Part shown: positions 26,502 to 35,457 of the stretch, one piece after another
Layout of the letters: the number at the start of each line of letters is the position of its first letter
Position numbering within the stretch: the stretch's first letter is position 1
The notes under the pieces: generated by a model
Database searches by the model: none
Told to the model about the DNA's origin: nothing
The model's input: the letters and a program-made list of their open reading frames with translations, nothing else
Made by a program: the position numbers and the translations under genes
From: Pseudonocardia sp. T1-2H
Lineage (GTDB): Bacteria; Actinomycetota; Actinomycetes; Mycobacteriales; Pseudonocardiaceae
Direction: 5' to 3'
DNA length: 64,000 bases
Assembly (NCBI RefSeq): GCF_038039215.1
Contig: NZ_JBBPCL010000001.1
Coordinates: 5,518,001-5,582,000 of the forward strand

Positions 26502-27770
26502 TCAGCGAGGGGTCGTCGCCGGGGGGCGCGGAGCGGCCACGACGTCGTCGGCCCGCGCAGCCGGCAGGAAGATCGTGAATGTGGGCGGCCTGGCGCGGGA
26601 GAGTTCCAGACGGCCCCCGTCCGCCTCGACGAGCGCCCGGGCCAGGGCCAGCCCCAGGCCCGTCGACGACTGCACCGACACGCCACGGTCGAACACGTGC
26701 GGCACCAGCTCCTCGGGGATGCCGGGGCCGGTGTCGCTCACCTCGACCACCAGCAGGGAGTCCCCGGACCGCGCGCTGATCGTGACGGTCCCACCGCCGT
26801 GCTGCGTCGCGTTGTCCACGAGCGCGCCGACGGCCTCCCGGATCCGCGCGGGCGTGACCCGGGCGAGCAGCCCCTCCGGCACCCGCAACCGCAACGTCCG
26901 GCCCGCCTGCACGAGCGCGGGCCGCCACTCCTCGACGACGGCCGCGAGACCCTCCCGCAGGTCCATCGGCTCCGCGCCGGCCGCCCGCGCCGCGCGGGAC
27001 GCCTCGAGCAGCTCGTCGAGGACGTCGGAGAGGCGTTCGGTCTGCTCGAGCGCGGCGAGCGCCTCGCGGCGGGCCTCGGGGTCCGGGTGCGCGGCGAGCT
27101 CGTCGAGGCGCAGGGTCAGGGCCGTGATCCGGCTGCGGAGCTGATGGGACACGTCCCCGACCAGCGCACGTTCCCGTTGCACCAGCTCGGCAAGCGCCGC
27201 CGCGGAGGTGTCCAGGACGTCCGAGACCCGGTCCAGCTCGGGGATGTTGTGCCGGTGCGGGGTGCGGCGGAAGTCCCCTGCGCCGAGCCGGGCGGCCCGG
27301 TCCGCGACGTCGCGGAGCGGGTCGGCGAGGCGGCGGGCGGTGAGCGTCGCCACGATCGTCCCGGCACCGATGGAGATCACCACCAGCAGGAGCACGATCA
27401 CCGTGACCTGCACCTGCTGGGTCCGCATGATCGACCGCGGCTCGGTGAGCGTGATCGTCCCGCCGTGGGCGAAGGGCAGCGTCTCGGTCACCGGGTCGGC
27501 GCCGGTGTCCGCGCCGAACGAGCGGCTCGGCTCCCCCGGCCGGTCGAGGGTCAACCGGCCGGTGGCGGGCACCGCGAGCGCGAGGGTCGCCGGGTCGACG
27601 GCGCTCGGCTGTTCCTCGAGCCGCTCCGCGATCACCTCGAGCCGCGACGTCAGGTCCGCCCGGGTGATGTCCTCGACGAGCTGCCAGGTCGTGACGGCGA
27701 GCGGGCCGCCCAGCACGAGGGCGGTGATCGCGACGACGAGGAGGGTGGACTGGAGGATCCGGCGGCGCAT
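26502..27770 (-). CDS. Sensor histidine kinase
   Basis: 422 residues. Transmembrane helices at about 8-28 and 122-145 flank an extracytoplasmic sensor of about 95 residues. A HAMP linker (TARRLADPLRDVADRAARLG) and the HisKA domain follow, with the phosphoacceptor histidine in VGDVSHQLRSRITALTLRLD near 217. The ATPase domain has the N box ALVDNATQHGGG, the G1 box VSDTGPGIPEELV and the G2 box STGLGLALARAL. The C-terminus is Ala/Pro-rich. It pairs with the response regulator encoded 12 bp upstream on the same strand. The signal is unknown. Confidence 0.93.
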   Translation of the reverse strand: MRRRILQSTLLVVAITALVLGGPLAVTTWQLVEDITRADLTSRLEVIAERLEEQPSAVDPATLALAVPATGRLTLDRPGEPSRSFGADTGADPVTETLPFAHGGTITLTEPRSIMRTQQVQVTVIVLLLVVISIGAGTIVATLTARRLADPLRDVADRAARLGAGDFRRTPHRHNIPELDRVSDVLDTSAAALAELVQRERALVGDVSHQLRSRITALTLRLDELAAHPDPEARREALAALEQTERLSDVLDELLEASRAARAAGAEPMDLREGLAAVVEEWRPALVQAGRTLRLRVPEGLLARVTPARIREAVGALVDNATQHGGGTVTISARSGDSLLVVEVSDTGPGIPEELVPHVFDRGVSVQSSTGLGLALARALVEADGGRLELSRARPPTFTIFLPAARADDVVAAPRPPATTPR

Positions 27771-27782
27771 CTGCTGGCCGGT

Positions 27783-28440
27783 TCAGTCGTGGTTGAAGCG
27801 GAAGCCGACACCGCGGACGGTCGCGATCCGGCGCTCCCCACCGATCTTGCGACGCAGCCACGACATGTGCATGTCCAGCGTCTTCGACGTCTTCATGTCC
27901 GGGTCGTTCCAGACCTCACGGAGGATCTCCTCCCGCGTCACGACCTGCCCGGAGCGCAGCATCAGCACCCGCAGCAGCTCGAACTCCTTGTTCGCGAGGG
28001 CGATCTCCTGGCCGTCGACGAGCACACGGCGGCCGGAGAAGCTCCATCCGCACGCCGCCCACGTCGACCGTCTCGGGGGTGAGCCGGCGCAGCAACGCCC
28101 GGACCCGGGCCAGCAGCTCCGCGAGCCGGAACGGCTTGCCGACGTAGTCGTCCGCGCCCGCGTCCAGCCCGACGACGAAGTCCACCTCGTCGGTGCGGGC
28201 GGTCAGCATGAGAACCGGCAGGTCCGGGAAGTCCGGCCGCATCCGCCGGCAGACCTCGAGGCCGTCCATCCCGGGCAGACCGAGGTCGAGCACGAGGAGG
28301 TCGACGCCTCCCTCCCGGACACGGTCGAGCGCGACGATGCCGTCCGGGGCGACGGCGACCTCGTAGCCCTCGCGCTGCAGGGCCCTGGAGAGCGGCTCCG
28401 CGATGGCGGCGTCGTCCTCGGCCAACAAGACCGTGGTCAC
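27783..28440 (-). pseudogene. OmpR-family response regulator, frameshifted between its two domains
   Basis: The receiver domain (TTVLLAEDDAAIAEPLSRAL, phosphoacceptor aspartate in LLVLDLGLPGMDG near 52, lysine in DDYVGKPFRL near 102) is intact to about residue 130. The winged-helix effector (EFELLRVLMLRSGQVVTREE, HMSWLRRKIGG, TVRGVGFRFNHD) lies in another frame. A net one-base excess around 28038-28047 breaks the linker; removing it gives VRMSFSGRRVLVDGQEI. The gene is adjacent to its kinase and would regulate an unknown regulon by binding DNA when phosphorylated. An indel error is likely since both domains are unchanged. Start GTG at 28440. Confidence 0.9.
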
Positions 28441-28446
28441 GTCGGG

Positions 28447-28452
28447 AGCTTA
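28447..28452 (-). promoter_or_regulatory. -10 box of leaderless two-component operon
   Basis: Minus-strand TAAGCT ends 6 nt before the GTG at 28440. Confidence 0.55.
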
Positions 28453-28495
28453 TGCCTTGCGTTGTGTGGCGGGGGTGGTGGCAAGGTTCTCGGAC

Positions 28496-29284
28496 GTGAG
28501 CGACCACCCGGATCTCGACCTCGCCCTGCAGCTCGCGGACATCGCGGACGCGATCACGCTCCCCCGGTTCCGCGCCGCGGACCTGAGGGTGACGACGAAG
28601 CCGGACCGCACCCCGGTCACGGACGCGGACACCGCGGCCGAGGACGCCCTGCGCGCCGCGCTCGCCGGGGAGAGCCCGGGGGACGCGGTGCTCGGCGAGG
28701 AGCGCGGCGGCTCCGAGCTGCCCGCGAGCGGCCGCGGCTGGGTGATCGACCCGATCGACGGCACCAAGGCCTTCTCCCGCGGCCTCCCGGTCTGGGCGAC
28801 GCTGATCGCGCTGACCGTCCACGGGACGGCGACGGTCGGGGTCGCCAGCGCGCCCGCGCTCGGCCGGCGCTGGTGGGCAGCCGTGGGCGCCGGGGCCTGG
28901 ACCAGCGATCTTCGCGGCGCCCCCCGGCGGATCGCGGTGTCCGGGGTGGCCGAGCTCGGCGACACCCTCGTCTCGACGACGAACCTGAACAGCTTCCGCT
29001 CCCTCGGCATGCTCGACGGCTGGCTCGCGCTCCTGGACCAGTGCTGGGAGACCCGCGCGTACGGCGACTTCTGGCAGCACTGCCTGGTCGCCGAGGGTGC
29101 CGTGGACCTCGCCGTCGAGCCGGTCGCGAGCGAGTGGGACCTCGCGGCGCTGCAGCCGATCGTCGAGGAGGCCGGCGGGCGGTTCACCGACCTGCTCGGG
29201 AAGCAGGGGTACGCGGGCGGGAACGCGATGGCGTCCAACGGCCTGGTCCACGACGCCGCGGTGGCTGCCCTGGGTGCGCCCTGA
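28496..29284 (+). CDS. hisN: Histidinol-phosphatase, inositol monophosphatase fold
   Basis: 262 residues. The metal-dependent phosphatase motifs are all present: TPVTDADTAAEDALR near 40, GEERGG near 68, WVIDPIDGTKAFSRGLPVWA near 80-100 and EWDLAALQPIVEEAGG near 210. The GLPVWATLIAL variant after the DPIDGT motif is typical of actinobacterial HisN, which dephosphorylates histidinol phosphate, rather than of SuhB or CysQ. The GTG at 28496 gives the family length; upstream in-frame starts would overlap the divergent regulator gene. Specificity is inferred from motif similarity only. Confidence 0.88.
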   Translation: MSDHPDLDLALQLADIADAITLPRFRAADLRVTTKPDRTPVTDADTAAEDALRAALAGESPGDAVLGEERGGSELPASGRGWVIDPIDGTKAFSRGLPVWATLIALTVHGTATVGVASAPALGRRWWAAVGAGAWTSDLRGAPRRIAVSGVAELGDTLVSTTNLNSFRSLGMLDGWLALLDQCWETRAYGDFWQHCLVAEGAVDLAVEPVASEWDLAALQPIVEEAGGRFTDLLGKQGYAGGNAMASNGLVHDAAVAALGAP

Positions 29285-29286
29285 GC

Positions 29287-29292
29287 TACCGT
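29287..29292 (+). promoter_or_regulatory. -10 box of leaderless MaoC gene
   Basis: TACCGT ends 6 nt before the ATG at 29299. It lies just after the hisN stop, so the next gene may have its own start site. Confidence 0.5.
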
Positions 29293-29298
29293 CGGCCC

Positions 29299-29778
29299 AT
29301 GCCGGAGATCGCCTTCGAGGACCTCACCGCCGGACGGGTCTTCGACCTCGGGACCGTCACCGTCGACACCGACGAGATGGTCGCCTTCGCCCGCCGGTTC
29401 GACCCGCAGCCCTTCCACCTCGACGAGACGGCCGGCAAGGAGTCGATCTTCGGTCGGCTCGCCGCCTCCGGCTGGTACACCGCCGGCCTGTGGATGCGGC
29501 TCTACGTCGACGAGATCCTCCTGCGCTCGACTGCCCTGGGCTCGCCGGGCGGGGACGAGGTCGCCTGGCCCGCGCCGGTGTTCGGCGGCGACGTGCTGAC
29601 CGGGAAACTGGAGATCGTCGAGGCGCGGCGCTCGCGGAGCAAGCCGTGGATCGGGCTGATCACGCTGCGGGCGTGGATGTATCGCGGGGACCCGGCGGAC
29701 CGGGACATCGTCTACCGGGCCCGGTTCACCGGGATGTTCGGGAGCCGGGACCAGGCACCGCCCGCCCAGCAGCCCTGA
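29299..29778 (+). CDS. MaoC-family dehydratase
   Basis: 159 residues with one hot-dog domain. The hydratase motif is readable as ARRFDPQPFHLDETAGKESIFGRL, with the catalytic aspartate and histidine (D-P-Q-P-F-H), followed by ASGWYTAGLWMRL. Enzymes of this type hydrate enoyl-CoAs or act on related thioesters; no substrate can be named. The ATG at 29299 follows hisN by 14 bp. It is convergent with the HMG-CoA lyase gene. Identity as a single-domain R-hydratase-like enzyme is secure, pathway is not. Confidence 0.88.
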   Translation: MPEIAFEDLTAGRVFDLGTVTVDTDEMVAFARRFDPQPFHLDETAGKESIFGRLAASGWYTAGLWMRLYVDEILLRSTALGSPGGDEVAWPAPVFGGDVLTGKLEIVEARRSRSKPWIGLITLRAWMYRGDPADRDIVYRARFTGMFGSRDQAPPAQQP

Positions 29779-29845
29779 CCTCGCGTCTTCGGCGCCCGGG
29801 CGCGGTCGGCGGTGCCGGTGCACCACTCAGCGCGGGCGAGCGGCG

Positions 29846-30784
29846 TCAGCCGCCGGAGAGCGCCTTCACCACCCGCGAGGGCGAGGGCCGCCCGAGCCGG
29901 CCGGCCATCCACACGCTCGTCTCCACCAGCGCCTCCAGGTTCGCGCCGTGGCTGATCTCCAGCCCGTCGAGCATCCACACGAGGTCCTCGGTCGCCAGGT
30001 TGCCGGTGGCGGACCTCGCGTACGGACAGCCCCCGAGCCCGCCCGCGGACGAGTCCACGGTGGTCACCCCCCGGCGAAGCGCGGCGAGGGTGTTGGCCAG
30101 GGCCTGGCCGTAGGTGTCGTGGAAGTGCACCGCGATGGCGTCGACGGGCACCCCGCCGGCCACGCACGCGTCGATCACGGCCTCGGCGTGCCCGGGCGTC
30201 CCGGTGCCGATCGTGTCCCCCAGGGAGAGCTGGGAGCAGCCCATCTCCATCAGCCGGCGCCCGACGGCGGCGACCTGCGCGGGCTCGACGGCCCCCTCCC
30301 ACGGGTCCCCGAACGCCATCGAGACGTACGCGCGGACGCGCAGCCCGGCGTCCCGCGCCCGCTTCACCACGGGGGAGAACATGCCGAACTGCTCGTCGAG
30401 GCTGCGGTTGAGGTTCTTGTTCGCGAACGTCTCGGTGGCGCTGGCGAACACGGCGATGTGGTCCACTCCGGACTCCAGCGCGCGGTCCAGGCCGCGGTCG
30501 TTGGGGACGAGGACGGGATAGTCGACGCCCTCGCGTCGCTCCAGGAGGTCCAACAGCTCGGCGGCGTCGGCCAGCTGGGGCACCCACTTCGGGTGCACGA
30601 AGCTCGTCGCCTCGAGGGTGGTGAGCCCGGCGTCCGCGAGCCGGTTCAGGAACTCCGCCTTCACCGCGACGGGGACGACGGCCTTCTCGTTCTGCAGCCC
30701 GTCCCGCGCGCCGACCTCGTAGATCGTCACGTGTGCGGGCAGCCCCTGCGTGGAGACGGGCATCGGGAGCGCTCTGGTCGTCAT
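29846..30784 (-). CDS. Hydroxymethylglutaryl-CoA lyase
   Basis: 312 residues. HMGL-type TIM barrel that cleaves HMG-CoA to acetyl-CoA and acetoacetate, the last step of leucine breakdown. Visible are VTIYEVGARDGLQNEKAVV with the catalytic arginine and metal aspartate, SFVHPKWVPQLADA, the metal site VHFHDTYGQALAN and the active-site cysteine loop AGGLGGCPYARSATGN. The ATG at 30784 overlaps the stop of the PH-domain gene (ATGA) and has GGAGG 8 nt upstream. Acyl-CoA carboxylase genes lie 2-4 kb away, consistent with branched-chain catabolism, but operon linkage is only with the PH-domain gene. Confidence 0.93.
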   Translation of the reverse strand: MTTRALPMPVSTQGLPAHVTIYEVGARDGLQNEKAVVPVAVKAEFLNRLADAGLTTLEATSFVHPKWVPQLADAAELLDLLERREGVDYPVLVPNDRGLDRALESGVDHIAVFASATETFANKNLNRSLDEQFGMFSPVVKRARDAGLRVRAYVSMAFGDPWEGAVEPAQVAAVGRRLMEMGCSQLSLGDTIGTGTPGHAEAVIDACVAGGVPVDAIAVHFHDTYGQALANTLAALRRGVTTVDSSAGGLGGCPYARSATGNLATEDLVWMLDGLEISHGANLEALVETSVWMAGRLGRPSPSRVVKALSGG

Positions 30785-31284
30785 CGTCGGCAACCTCCTG
30801 GTAGATCGTCGTCCGTCTCCTGGTAGAGCAGGGCGTGCACCCGCTCGACGCCGGGCACGTCGTGGAACTCCAACGGCTCGTCGGAGCCGGACTCGATGAC
30901 CAGGGTGCCGCAGCCGAGCACGCGTTCGAGCACGGTGTGCCGGAACTGGACGGAGTTCACCCGCGTCATCGGGATGTCGATGCCCTGCCGGGACAGCACG
31001 CCCTCGCGGACCAGCACGCGTCGCGTCGTCACGACGAAGTGCGTGGTGCGCCACCGGACCAGCGGCACGAGGGTGAGCCACACGATCAGGACCACGCCGA
31101 CGACCGCGAGCGCGATCCACGCGATCCCGGCCCAGCTCTGCGCGCTCACCAGCGCCGCGAGGAACGCGCCGAGACCCACTGTGGCCAGGAAGACCAGTAC
31201 CGGGACGAGCAGCATCTTCCAGTGCGGGTGCTTGTGGACCACCACCCGCTCGCCCTCGACGAGCAGATCATCCGGGTAGGGCAT
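30781..31284 (-). CDS. PH (bPH2) domain membrane protein, Rv3278c-like
   Basis: 167 residues. Two hydrophobic helices (LLVPVLVFLATVGLGAFLAA and WIALAVVGVVLIVWLTLVP, about 25-80) are followed by a bacterial PH-like domain: TTHFVVTTRRVLVREGVLSR, IPMTRVNSVQFRH, GTLVIESGSDEPLEFHDVPG. The role is unknown; the gene is conserved beside birA in mycobacteria. The ATG at 31284 is preceded at 6 nt by TAGATT. The stop overlaps the start of the HMG-CoA lyase gene. Confidence 0.88.
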   Translation of the reverse strand: MPYPDDLLVEGERVVVHKHPHWKMLLVPVLVFLATVGLGAFLAALVSAQSWAGIAWIALAVVGVVLIVWLTLVPLVRWRTTHFVVTTRRVLVREGVLSRQGIDIPMTRVNSVQFRHTVLERVLGCGTLVIESGSDEPLEFHDVPGVERVHALLYQETDDDLPGGCRR

Positions 31285-31290
31285 CGCGCC

Positions 31291-31296
31291 AATCTA
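31291..31296 (-). promoter_or_regulatory. -10 box of leaderless PH-domain gene
   Basis: Minus-strand TAGATT ends 6 nt before the ATG at 31284. It overlaps the stop codon of birA (31294-31296). Confidence 0.58.
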
Positions 31297-32174
31297 GTCG
31301 GCGGCGGGGGCGTCGTCCTGGGGCCGGTCGGCGGGTCGCAGGTGCACGATGTCCCCGGCCGCGATCGCGCGGCGGTGCCCGTCGTGCTCCATGACGAGCA
31401 GGTGCCCGGACGGGTCGACGTCCTCGGCCATCCCGACGACGGCCGCGCCACCGGGCATCTCCACCCGCACCTCCGAGCCGAGGCTGAGGCAGCCGGCCCG
31501 GTAGTCCGCGCGCAGCCCGCTCGCGTCGGCGTCCCCGCCGGCGTCCCGCCAGACGGCCTCGCGCTCCCCGAGGTGGGTGAGCAGCGCGACGAGCAGGGCG
31601 GACCGGTCGACGGGAAACCCCTCCGCGGCGAACGACGTCGCCCCGGGGGCAGATCGGCCTCCGCGTAGTCCACGTTGATCCCCATCCCGAGGACGACGCC
31701 CGGACCGCCCCCGGACACCGACGTCATCTCGGCGAGGATGCCCGCACCCTTGCGCCGCTGCGGCCCGAGCAGCAGGTCGTTGGGCCACTTCATCCCGGCG
31801 GCCAGCTCCGGTGCGAGCTCGCGCACCGCGTCGAGCAGGGCGACGCCGGCGAGCATCGGGATCCAGCCCAGCCGCTCGGCGGGCACCCCCTCCGGCCTCC
31901 ACAGCACGCTGACCGCGATCCCGGAGCCGCGGGGGGACTCCCATCTCCGGTCGAGCCGTCCACGGCCCGCCTGCTGGTGCTCCGTCACGAGGACGGAGCG
32001 GTCGGGAGCGCCCTCGACGGCCATCCGGGCCAGGTCCGCGTTCGTGGAACCGGTCGCCTCGACGACGTCGAGCCGGGCCCACCGACCCGCGGGTCCGAGC
32101 AACGCGAGCCGCAGCGCGTGCGGGTCGTAGGAGACCGCCGGCGCGGCACCGGGCGGGGGTTCGGACGAGGTCAC
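31294..32174 (-). pseudogene. birA: Biotin-[acetyl-CoA-carboxylase] ligase, frameshifted
   Basis: Attaches biotin to the carboxyl-carrier lysine of acyl-CoA carboxylases, here the product of accA3. The first frame holds ATGSTNADLARMA, the biotinyl-AMP loop QQAGRGRLDRRWESPRGSG and the catalytic MKWPNDLLL, through GMGINVDYAEADLPPG. The rest (ATSFAAEGFPVDRSALLVAL to the C-terminal SH3-like domain EVRVEMPGGAAVVGMAEDVD) is in another frame. One base missing in the C/G run at 31641-31649 explains the shift. No N-terminal HTH is present, so it is a non-regulatory class I ligase. Being essential, the indel is most likely an assembly error. GTG start at 32174. Confidence 0.92.
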
Positions 32175-32181
32175 GGGTCGG

Positions 32182-32187
32182 ACCGTA
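32182..32187 (-). promoter_or_regulatory. -10 box of leaderless birA
   Basis: Minus-strand TACGGT ends 7 nt before the GTG at 32174. Confidence 0.52.
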
Positions 32188-32386
32188 TCCCTGTGACGGC
32201 GTTTCCTCCGGCCGGAGCACCCGACCGGGACGACGGACGGACGGCCGCGGTCGCCGGGTGAGCGCACCGGCCGGACGAGCGCCGACGACCGCGACCGGTC
32301 GTCCGGTCACGGACTCGACCCGATCGTGCGCGGCGAACGTGACGCAGACCGCTCCGGCACCGGCGCGCCCCGTGTTTCCGCCGGGT

Positions 32387-32392
32387 TAGGCT
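32387..32392 (+). promoter_or_regulatory. -10 box of accD5 operon
   Basis: TAGGCT lies 8 nt before the ATG at 32401. No ribosome site is visible in the gap. Confidence 0.55.
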
Positions 32393-32400
32393 CCCGAGCC

Positions 32401-34038
32401 ATGAGCGCTGCAACGGAGCCGATGGGGGACCCGTCGAACGCCCCGGACGTCGAGCCGGACGTGCACACGACGGCCGGGAAGCTTGCCGATCTCTACAAGC
32501 GGTTCGAGGGGGCGCTGCCCTCGGACGACGCCGCCGAGCGCCAGCACGCCAAGGGCCGGCAGACTGCCCGTGAGCGTGTCGACCAGCTGCTGGACCCGGG
32601 CTCGTTCGTCGAGCTGGACGCGCTGGTCCGGCACCGGTCCACGAACTTCGGGATGCAGGAGAAGCGCCCGTTCGGCGACGGCGTCGTCACCGGGACCGGG
32701 ACCATCGACGGCCGGCCGGTCGCGGTGTTCAGCCAGGACGCCACGGTGTTCGGGGGCTCGCTGGGCGAGGTCTACGGCGAGAAGATCGTCAAGGTCATGG
32801 ACCTGGCCGCGAAGATCGGCTGCCCGGTCGTCGGGATCAACGACGGCGGTGGCGCGCGCATCCAGGAGGGCGTCGTCGCGCTCGGCCTCTACGGCGAGAT
32901 CTTCGTCCGCAACGTGCGGGCCTCCGGCGTCATCCCGCAGATCTCGCTGATCATGGGCCCGTCGGCCGGCGGCGCGGTGTACTCCCCCGCGCTCACGGAC
33001 TTCACGGTCATGGTCGACGAGACCAGCCACATGTTCATCACCGGCCCGGACGTGATCAAGACCGTCACCGGTGAGGACGTGGACATGGAGGAGCTCGGCG
33101 GCGGCCGGGCCCACAACTCCAAGTCCGGTGTCGCGCACTACCTCGGCAGCGACGAGGAGGACGCGATCAACTACGTCAAGGAGCTGCTCGGCTTCCTGCC
33201 GTCGAACAACCTGTCCGAGCCGCCGGTCTTCCCGGCCTCCGAGCCCGTCGACGGGTCCATCGAGGACGGCATCACGGACACGGACCGCGAGCTCGATTTG
33301 ATCGTCCCGGACTCGGCGAACACCCCCTACGACATCCGCGAGGTCATCAACCGCGTCGTCGACGAGGAGGACTTCCTCGAGGTCCAGGAGCTCTGGGCAC
33401 CGAACATCGTGACCGGCTTCGCACGGATCGAGGGGCGCAGCGTCGGCATCGTCGCGAACCAGCCCACCCAGTTCGCCGGCTGCCTGGACATCGACGCGTC
33501 GGAGAAGGCGGCGCGCTTCGTCCGCACCTGCGACGCGTTCAACATCCCCATCCTGACCTTCGTCGACGTCCCGGGCTTCCTGCCGGGCACGGAGCAGGAG
33601 TGGAACGGCATCATCCGCCGCGGCGCGAAGCTCATCTACGCCTACGCCGAGGCGACGGTCCCGAAGGTCACCGTGATCACCCGCAAGGCCTACGGCGGCG
33701 CGTACGACGTCATGGGGTCCAAGCACCTCGGGGCGGACGTCAACATCGCCTGGCCGACCGCGCAGATCGCGGTGACGGGCGCGCAGGGTGCGGTGAACAT
33801 CCTGTACCGCAAGGAGCTCAAGGGCCTGGAGGGCGACGAGCTCGCCGCCAAGCGGGCGGAGCTGCAGCAGGAGTACGAGGACACCCTCTGCAACCCCTAC
33901 ATCGCCGCGGACCGCGGGTACATCGACGCGGTCGTGCCGCCGTCGCACACCCGGGGGTACGTGGGCCGGGCGCTGCGGATGCTGCAGACCAAGCGCGAGG
34001 TGGGTCCGGCGCGCAAGCACGGGAACATCCCGCTGTGA
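32401..34038 (+). CDS. accD5: Acyl-CoA carboxylase beta (carboxyltransferase) subunit
   Basis: 545 residues, the length of propionyl/acetyl-CoA carboxylase beta chains. N- and C-terminal crotonase-fold halves bear the two oxyanion holes: [14 protein letters not shown] and [16 protein letters not shown] in the first, [15 protein letters not shown] and [14 protein letters not shown] in the second. It transfers the carboxyl group from biotin on AccA3 to acyl-CoA, yielding methylmalonyl- or malonyl-CoA for long-chain lipid synthesis. The choice of accD5 over other paralogues rests on synteny with birA and the epsilon subunit. Overlaps the epsilon gene by 4 bp. Confidence 0.94.
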   Translation: MSAATEPMGDPSNAPDVEPDVHTTAGKLADLYKRFEGALPSDDAAERQHAKGRQTARERVDQLLDPGSFVELDALVRHRSTNFGMQEKRPFGDGVVTGTGTIDGRPVAVFSQDATVFGGSLGEVYGEKIVKVMDLAAKIGCPVVGINDGGGARIQEGVVALGLYGEIFVRNVRASGVIPQISLIMGPSAGGAVYSPALTDFTVMVDETSHMFITGPDVIKTVTGEDVDMEELGGGRAHNSKSGVAHYLGSDEEDAINYVKELLGFLPSNNLSEPPVFPASEPVDGSIEDGITDTDRELDLIVPDSANTPYDIREVINRVVDEEDFLEVQELWAPNIVTGFARIEGRSVGIVANQPTQFAGCLDIDASEKAARFVRTCDAFNIPILTFVDVPGFLPGTEQEWNGIIRRGAKLIYAYAEATVPKVTVITRKAYGGAYDVMGSKHLGADVNIAWPTAQIAVTGAQGAVNILYRKELKGLEGDELAAKRAELQQEYEDTLCNPYIAADRGYIDAVVPPSHTRGYVGRALRMLQTKREVGPARKHGNIPL

Positions 34039-34286
34039 GCTCGGATCAGGTTTCCGAAGAGCCGACCCCGGAGGAGCGCCGCGCGCTCTTCCGGGTCGTG
34101 CGCGGCGAGCCGACGGACGAGGAACTGGCGGCGCTGACGGTCGTCATCGCAGCGGCCGCCTCGGCCGGCGGCCCCCCGCCGGCCAAGCCGCGCGACCTCT
34201 GGTCGGAGCCGGCGTCGCTCCTGCGCACGCCGCTCCCGCCGACCCCGGGCCCCGGCGCCTGGAAGGCCTCGGCCCTCCCCCGCTGA
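34035..34286 (+). CDS. accE5: Acyl-CoA carboxylase epsilon subunit
   Basis: 83 residues starting at a GTG that overlaps the accD5 stop (GTGA). [20 protein letters not shown] is the conserved core of the actinobacterial epsilon chain, followed by a proline-rich stretch and a tryptophan-containing tail ([25 protein letters not shown]). The subunit stabilises the alpha-beta carboxylase complex and raises its activity. It lies directly downstream of its partner and just before the repeat arrays. Confidence 0.9.
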   Translation: MSSDQVSEEPTPEERRALFRVVRGEPTDEELAALTVVIAAAASAGGPPPAKPRDLWSEPASLLRTPLPPTPGPGAWKASALPR

Positions 34287-34354
34287 CCCGGCCCCACCCC
34301 GGCCCTGCGCCTCTGCAGTGGGCCGGGGTGCCCGCGGTGGGGCCGTACGCGCCC

Positions 34355-34471
34355 GCGAGTCGGGGACTCGGGCCGCGCGAGTCGCGCTCTGAGACCAGGC
34401 GAGTCGCGCTCTGAGACCAGGCGAGTCGGGGTCTGGAGCCTGGCGATTCGAGGTCCCCGACCTGCGAGCGG
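34355..34471 (+). repeat. 22-bp repeat array A, five or six units, plus sense
   Basis: Cores GCGAGTCG or GCGATTCG start at 34355, 34377, 34399, 34421 and 34443, exactly 22 bp apart, with a weaker one at 34464. The middle two units are identical (core plus CGCTCTGAGACCAG with one variant base elsewhere). It lies 69 bp after the accE5 stop and reads in the same sense. Confidence 0.85.
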
Positions 34472-34708
34472 CGGACCGGAGGCGAGGGAGCGGGTCAGCT
34501 GGGTGGCCGGCGGCGGAGCCGCCGGTTCCAGCGGGCAACGCTCTTCTCGAGCGGAACCATCCCGGCGGCCGCGGCCCGAGGGTGGAGCCTGGGTGGAAGA
34601 TCACGGTCTCGGGAGCAGCAACGACGCTGGAGGTTGGTCCTGCTCCCTGAATCGCGATCATGACGGCGCGGCCGCTGCCATGATCACGATTCGGGCGGCC
34701 TCAGGTCG
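34472..34708. other. Spacer between two facing repeat arrays
   Basis: About 240 bp with no recognisable gene. GCCGGCGGCGGAGCCGCCGG-type self-complementary sequence occurs near 34506-34525 and ATCGCGATCATGA with a partner TGATCACGATT near 34653-34690. Part of the 600-bp gap between accE5 and the conservon. Confidence 0.4.
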
Positions 34709-34884
34709 CGACTCGCGGGCTTCCAGACGGCGACTCGCGGAGCCGCAGAGCCCGACTCACGGGCCCCAGGCCCCGACTCGCCTCGTCCTGAACCCCGGCT
34801 CGCGGGGCTTCAGAGCGCGACTCGCCTGGTCCTGAGCCCCGACTCGCGGGGCCTCAGAGCGCGGCGCCCCAGGTCCCGACTCGC
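34709..34884 (-). repeat. 22-bp repeat array B, about eight units, minus sense
   Basis: Complementary cores CGACTCGC (with single-base variants) start at 34709, 34731, 34753, 34774, 34796, 34818, 34840 and 34877; intervals are 22 bp apart from one of 21 and the last of 37 that holds a decayed unit near 34862. The array ends 4 bp from the stop codon of the ATPase gene (34888) and reads GCGAGTCG in that gene's sense. Confidence 0.85.
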
Positions 34885-34887
34885 CGG

Positions 34888-35457
34888 TCAGGTGGGGACG
34901 GGGGCGGTGCGGGAGAGGGCGTGCTCCACGAGCCTCACCAGCAGCGCGAGGCCCGAGGAGGCCTCGCGGGCGTCGATCCACTGCACCGGGGTCTCCGGAC
35001 TGAGCGCGAGTGCGTCCCGGACGGCCTCCTCGTCGTGGTCGTTCGCACCCGGGAACGTGTTGACCCCGATGACGTACGGGATCCGGCGGTTCTCGAAGTA
35101 GTCGATCGCGGGGAAGCATTCGTCGACCCGGCGCAGGTCGACCAGGACGAGCGCGCCGACGGATCCCCGGGACAGCTCGTCCCACATGAACCAGAACCGC
35201 GACTGCCCGGGCGTGCCGAACAGGTAGAGGATCAGCGAGTCGTCGACCGTGATCCGGCCGAAGTCCATCGCGACCGTGGTCGTCCGCTTGTCCGGCACCG
35301 CGCGGGTGTCGTCCACGCCGACCGACGTCTCGGTCATCTGCTGCTCGGTGAGCAGCGGCTCGATCTCCGACAGCGCGCGGACCAGCGTCGTCTTGCCGAC
35401 GCCGAATCCGCCCGCCACCAGGATCTTCAACGGGTAGAGCTCAGACCGATCGCGCAC
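34888..35457 (-). CDS. Conservon ATP/GTP-binding protein (CvnD-like)
   Basis: 189 residues. P-loop KILVAGGFGVGKTTLVRALS near 10-30, switch-like DFGRITVDD and LFGTPGQSRFWFMWDELSRG (the D-x-x-G analogue reads FGTPGQ) and NTFPG in place of NKxD near 135. Such proteins form the G-protein-like fourth member of actinobacterial conservons. GTG at 35457 has GGAGGGG upstream and overlaps the DUF742 gene by 17 bp. It is expected to act with the sensor kinase and roadblock protein at the membrane, in a manner compared to receptor-coupled G proteins. Confidence 0.92.
   Translation of the reverse strand: MRDRSELYPLKILVAGGFGVGKTTLVRALSEIEPLLTEQQMTETSVGVDDTRAVPDKRTTTVAMDFGRITVDDSLILYLFGTPGQSRFWFMWDELSRGSVGALVLVDLRRVDECFPAIDYFENRRIPYVIGVNTFPGANDHDEEAVRDALALSPETPVQWIDAREASSGLALLVRLVEHALSRTAPVPT

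Noticed and set aside
34355..34884. Regularly spaced repeats resembling a CRISPR array
   Set aside because: The conserved core is only 8-9 bp with 13-14 bp spacers that are themselves similar, orientation flips within one gap, and no cas gene is present.
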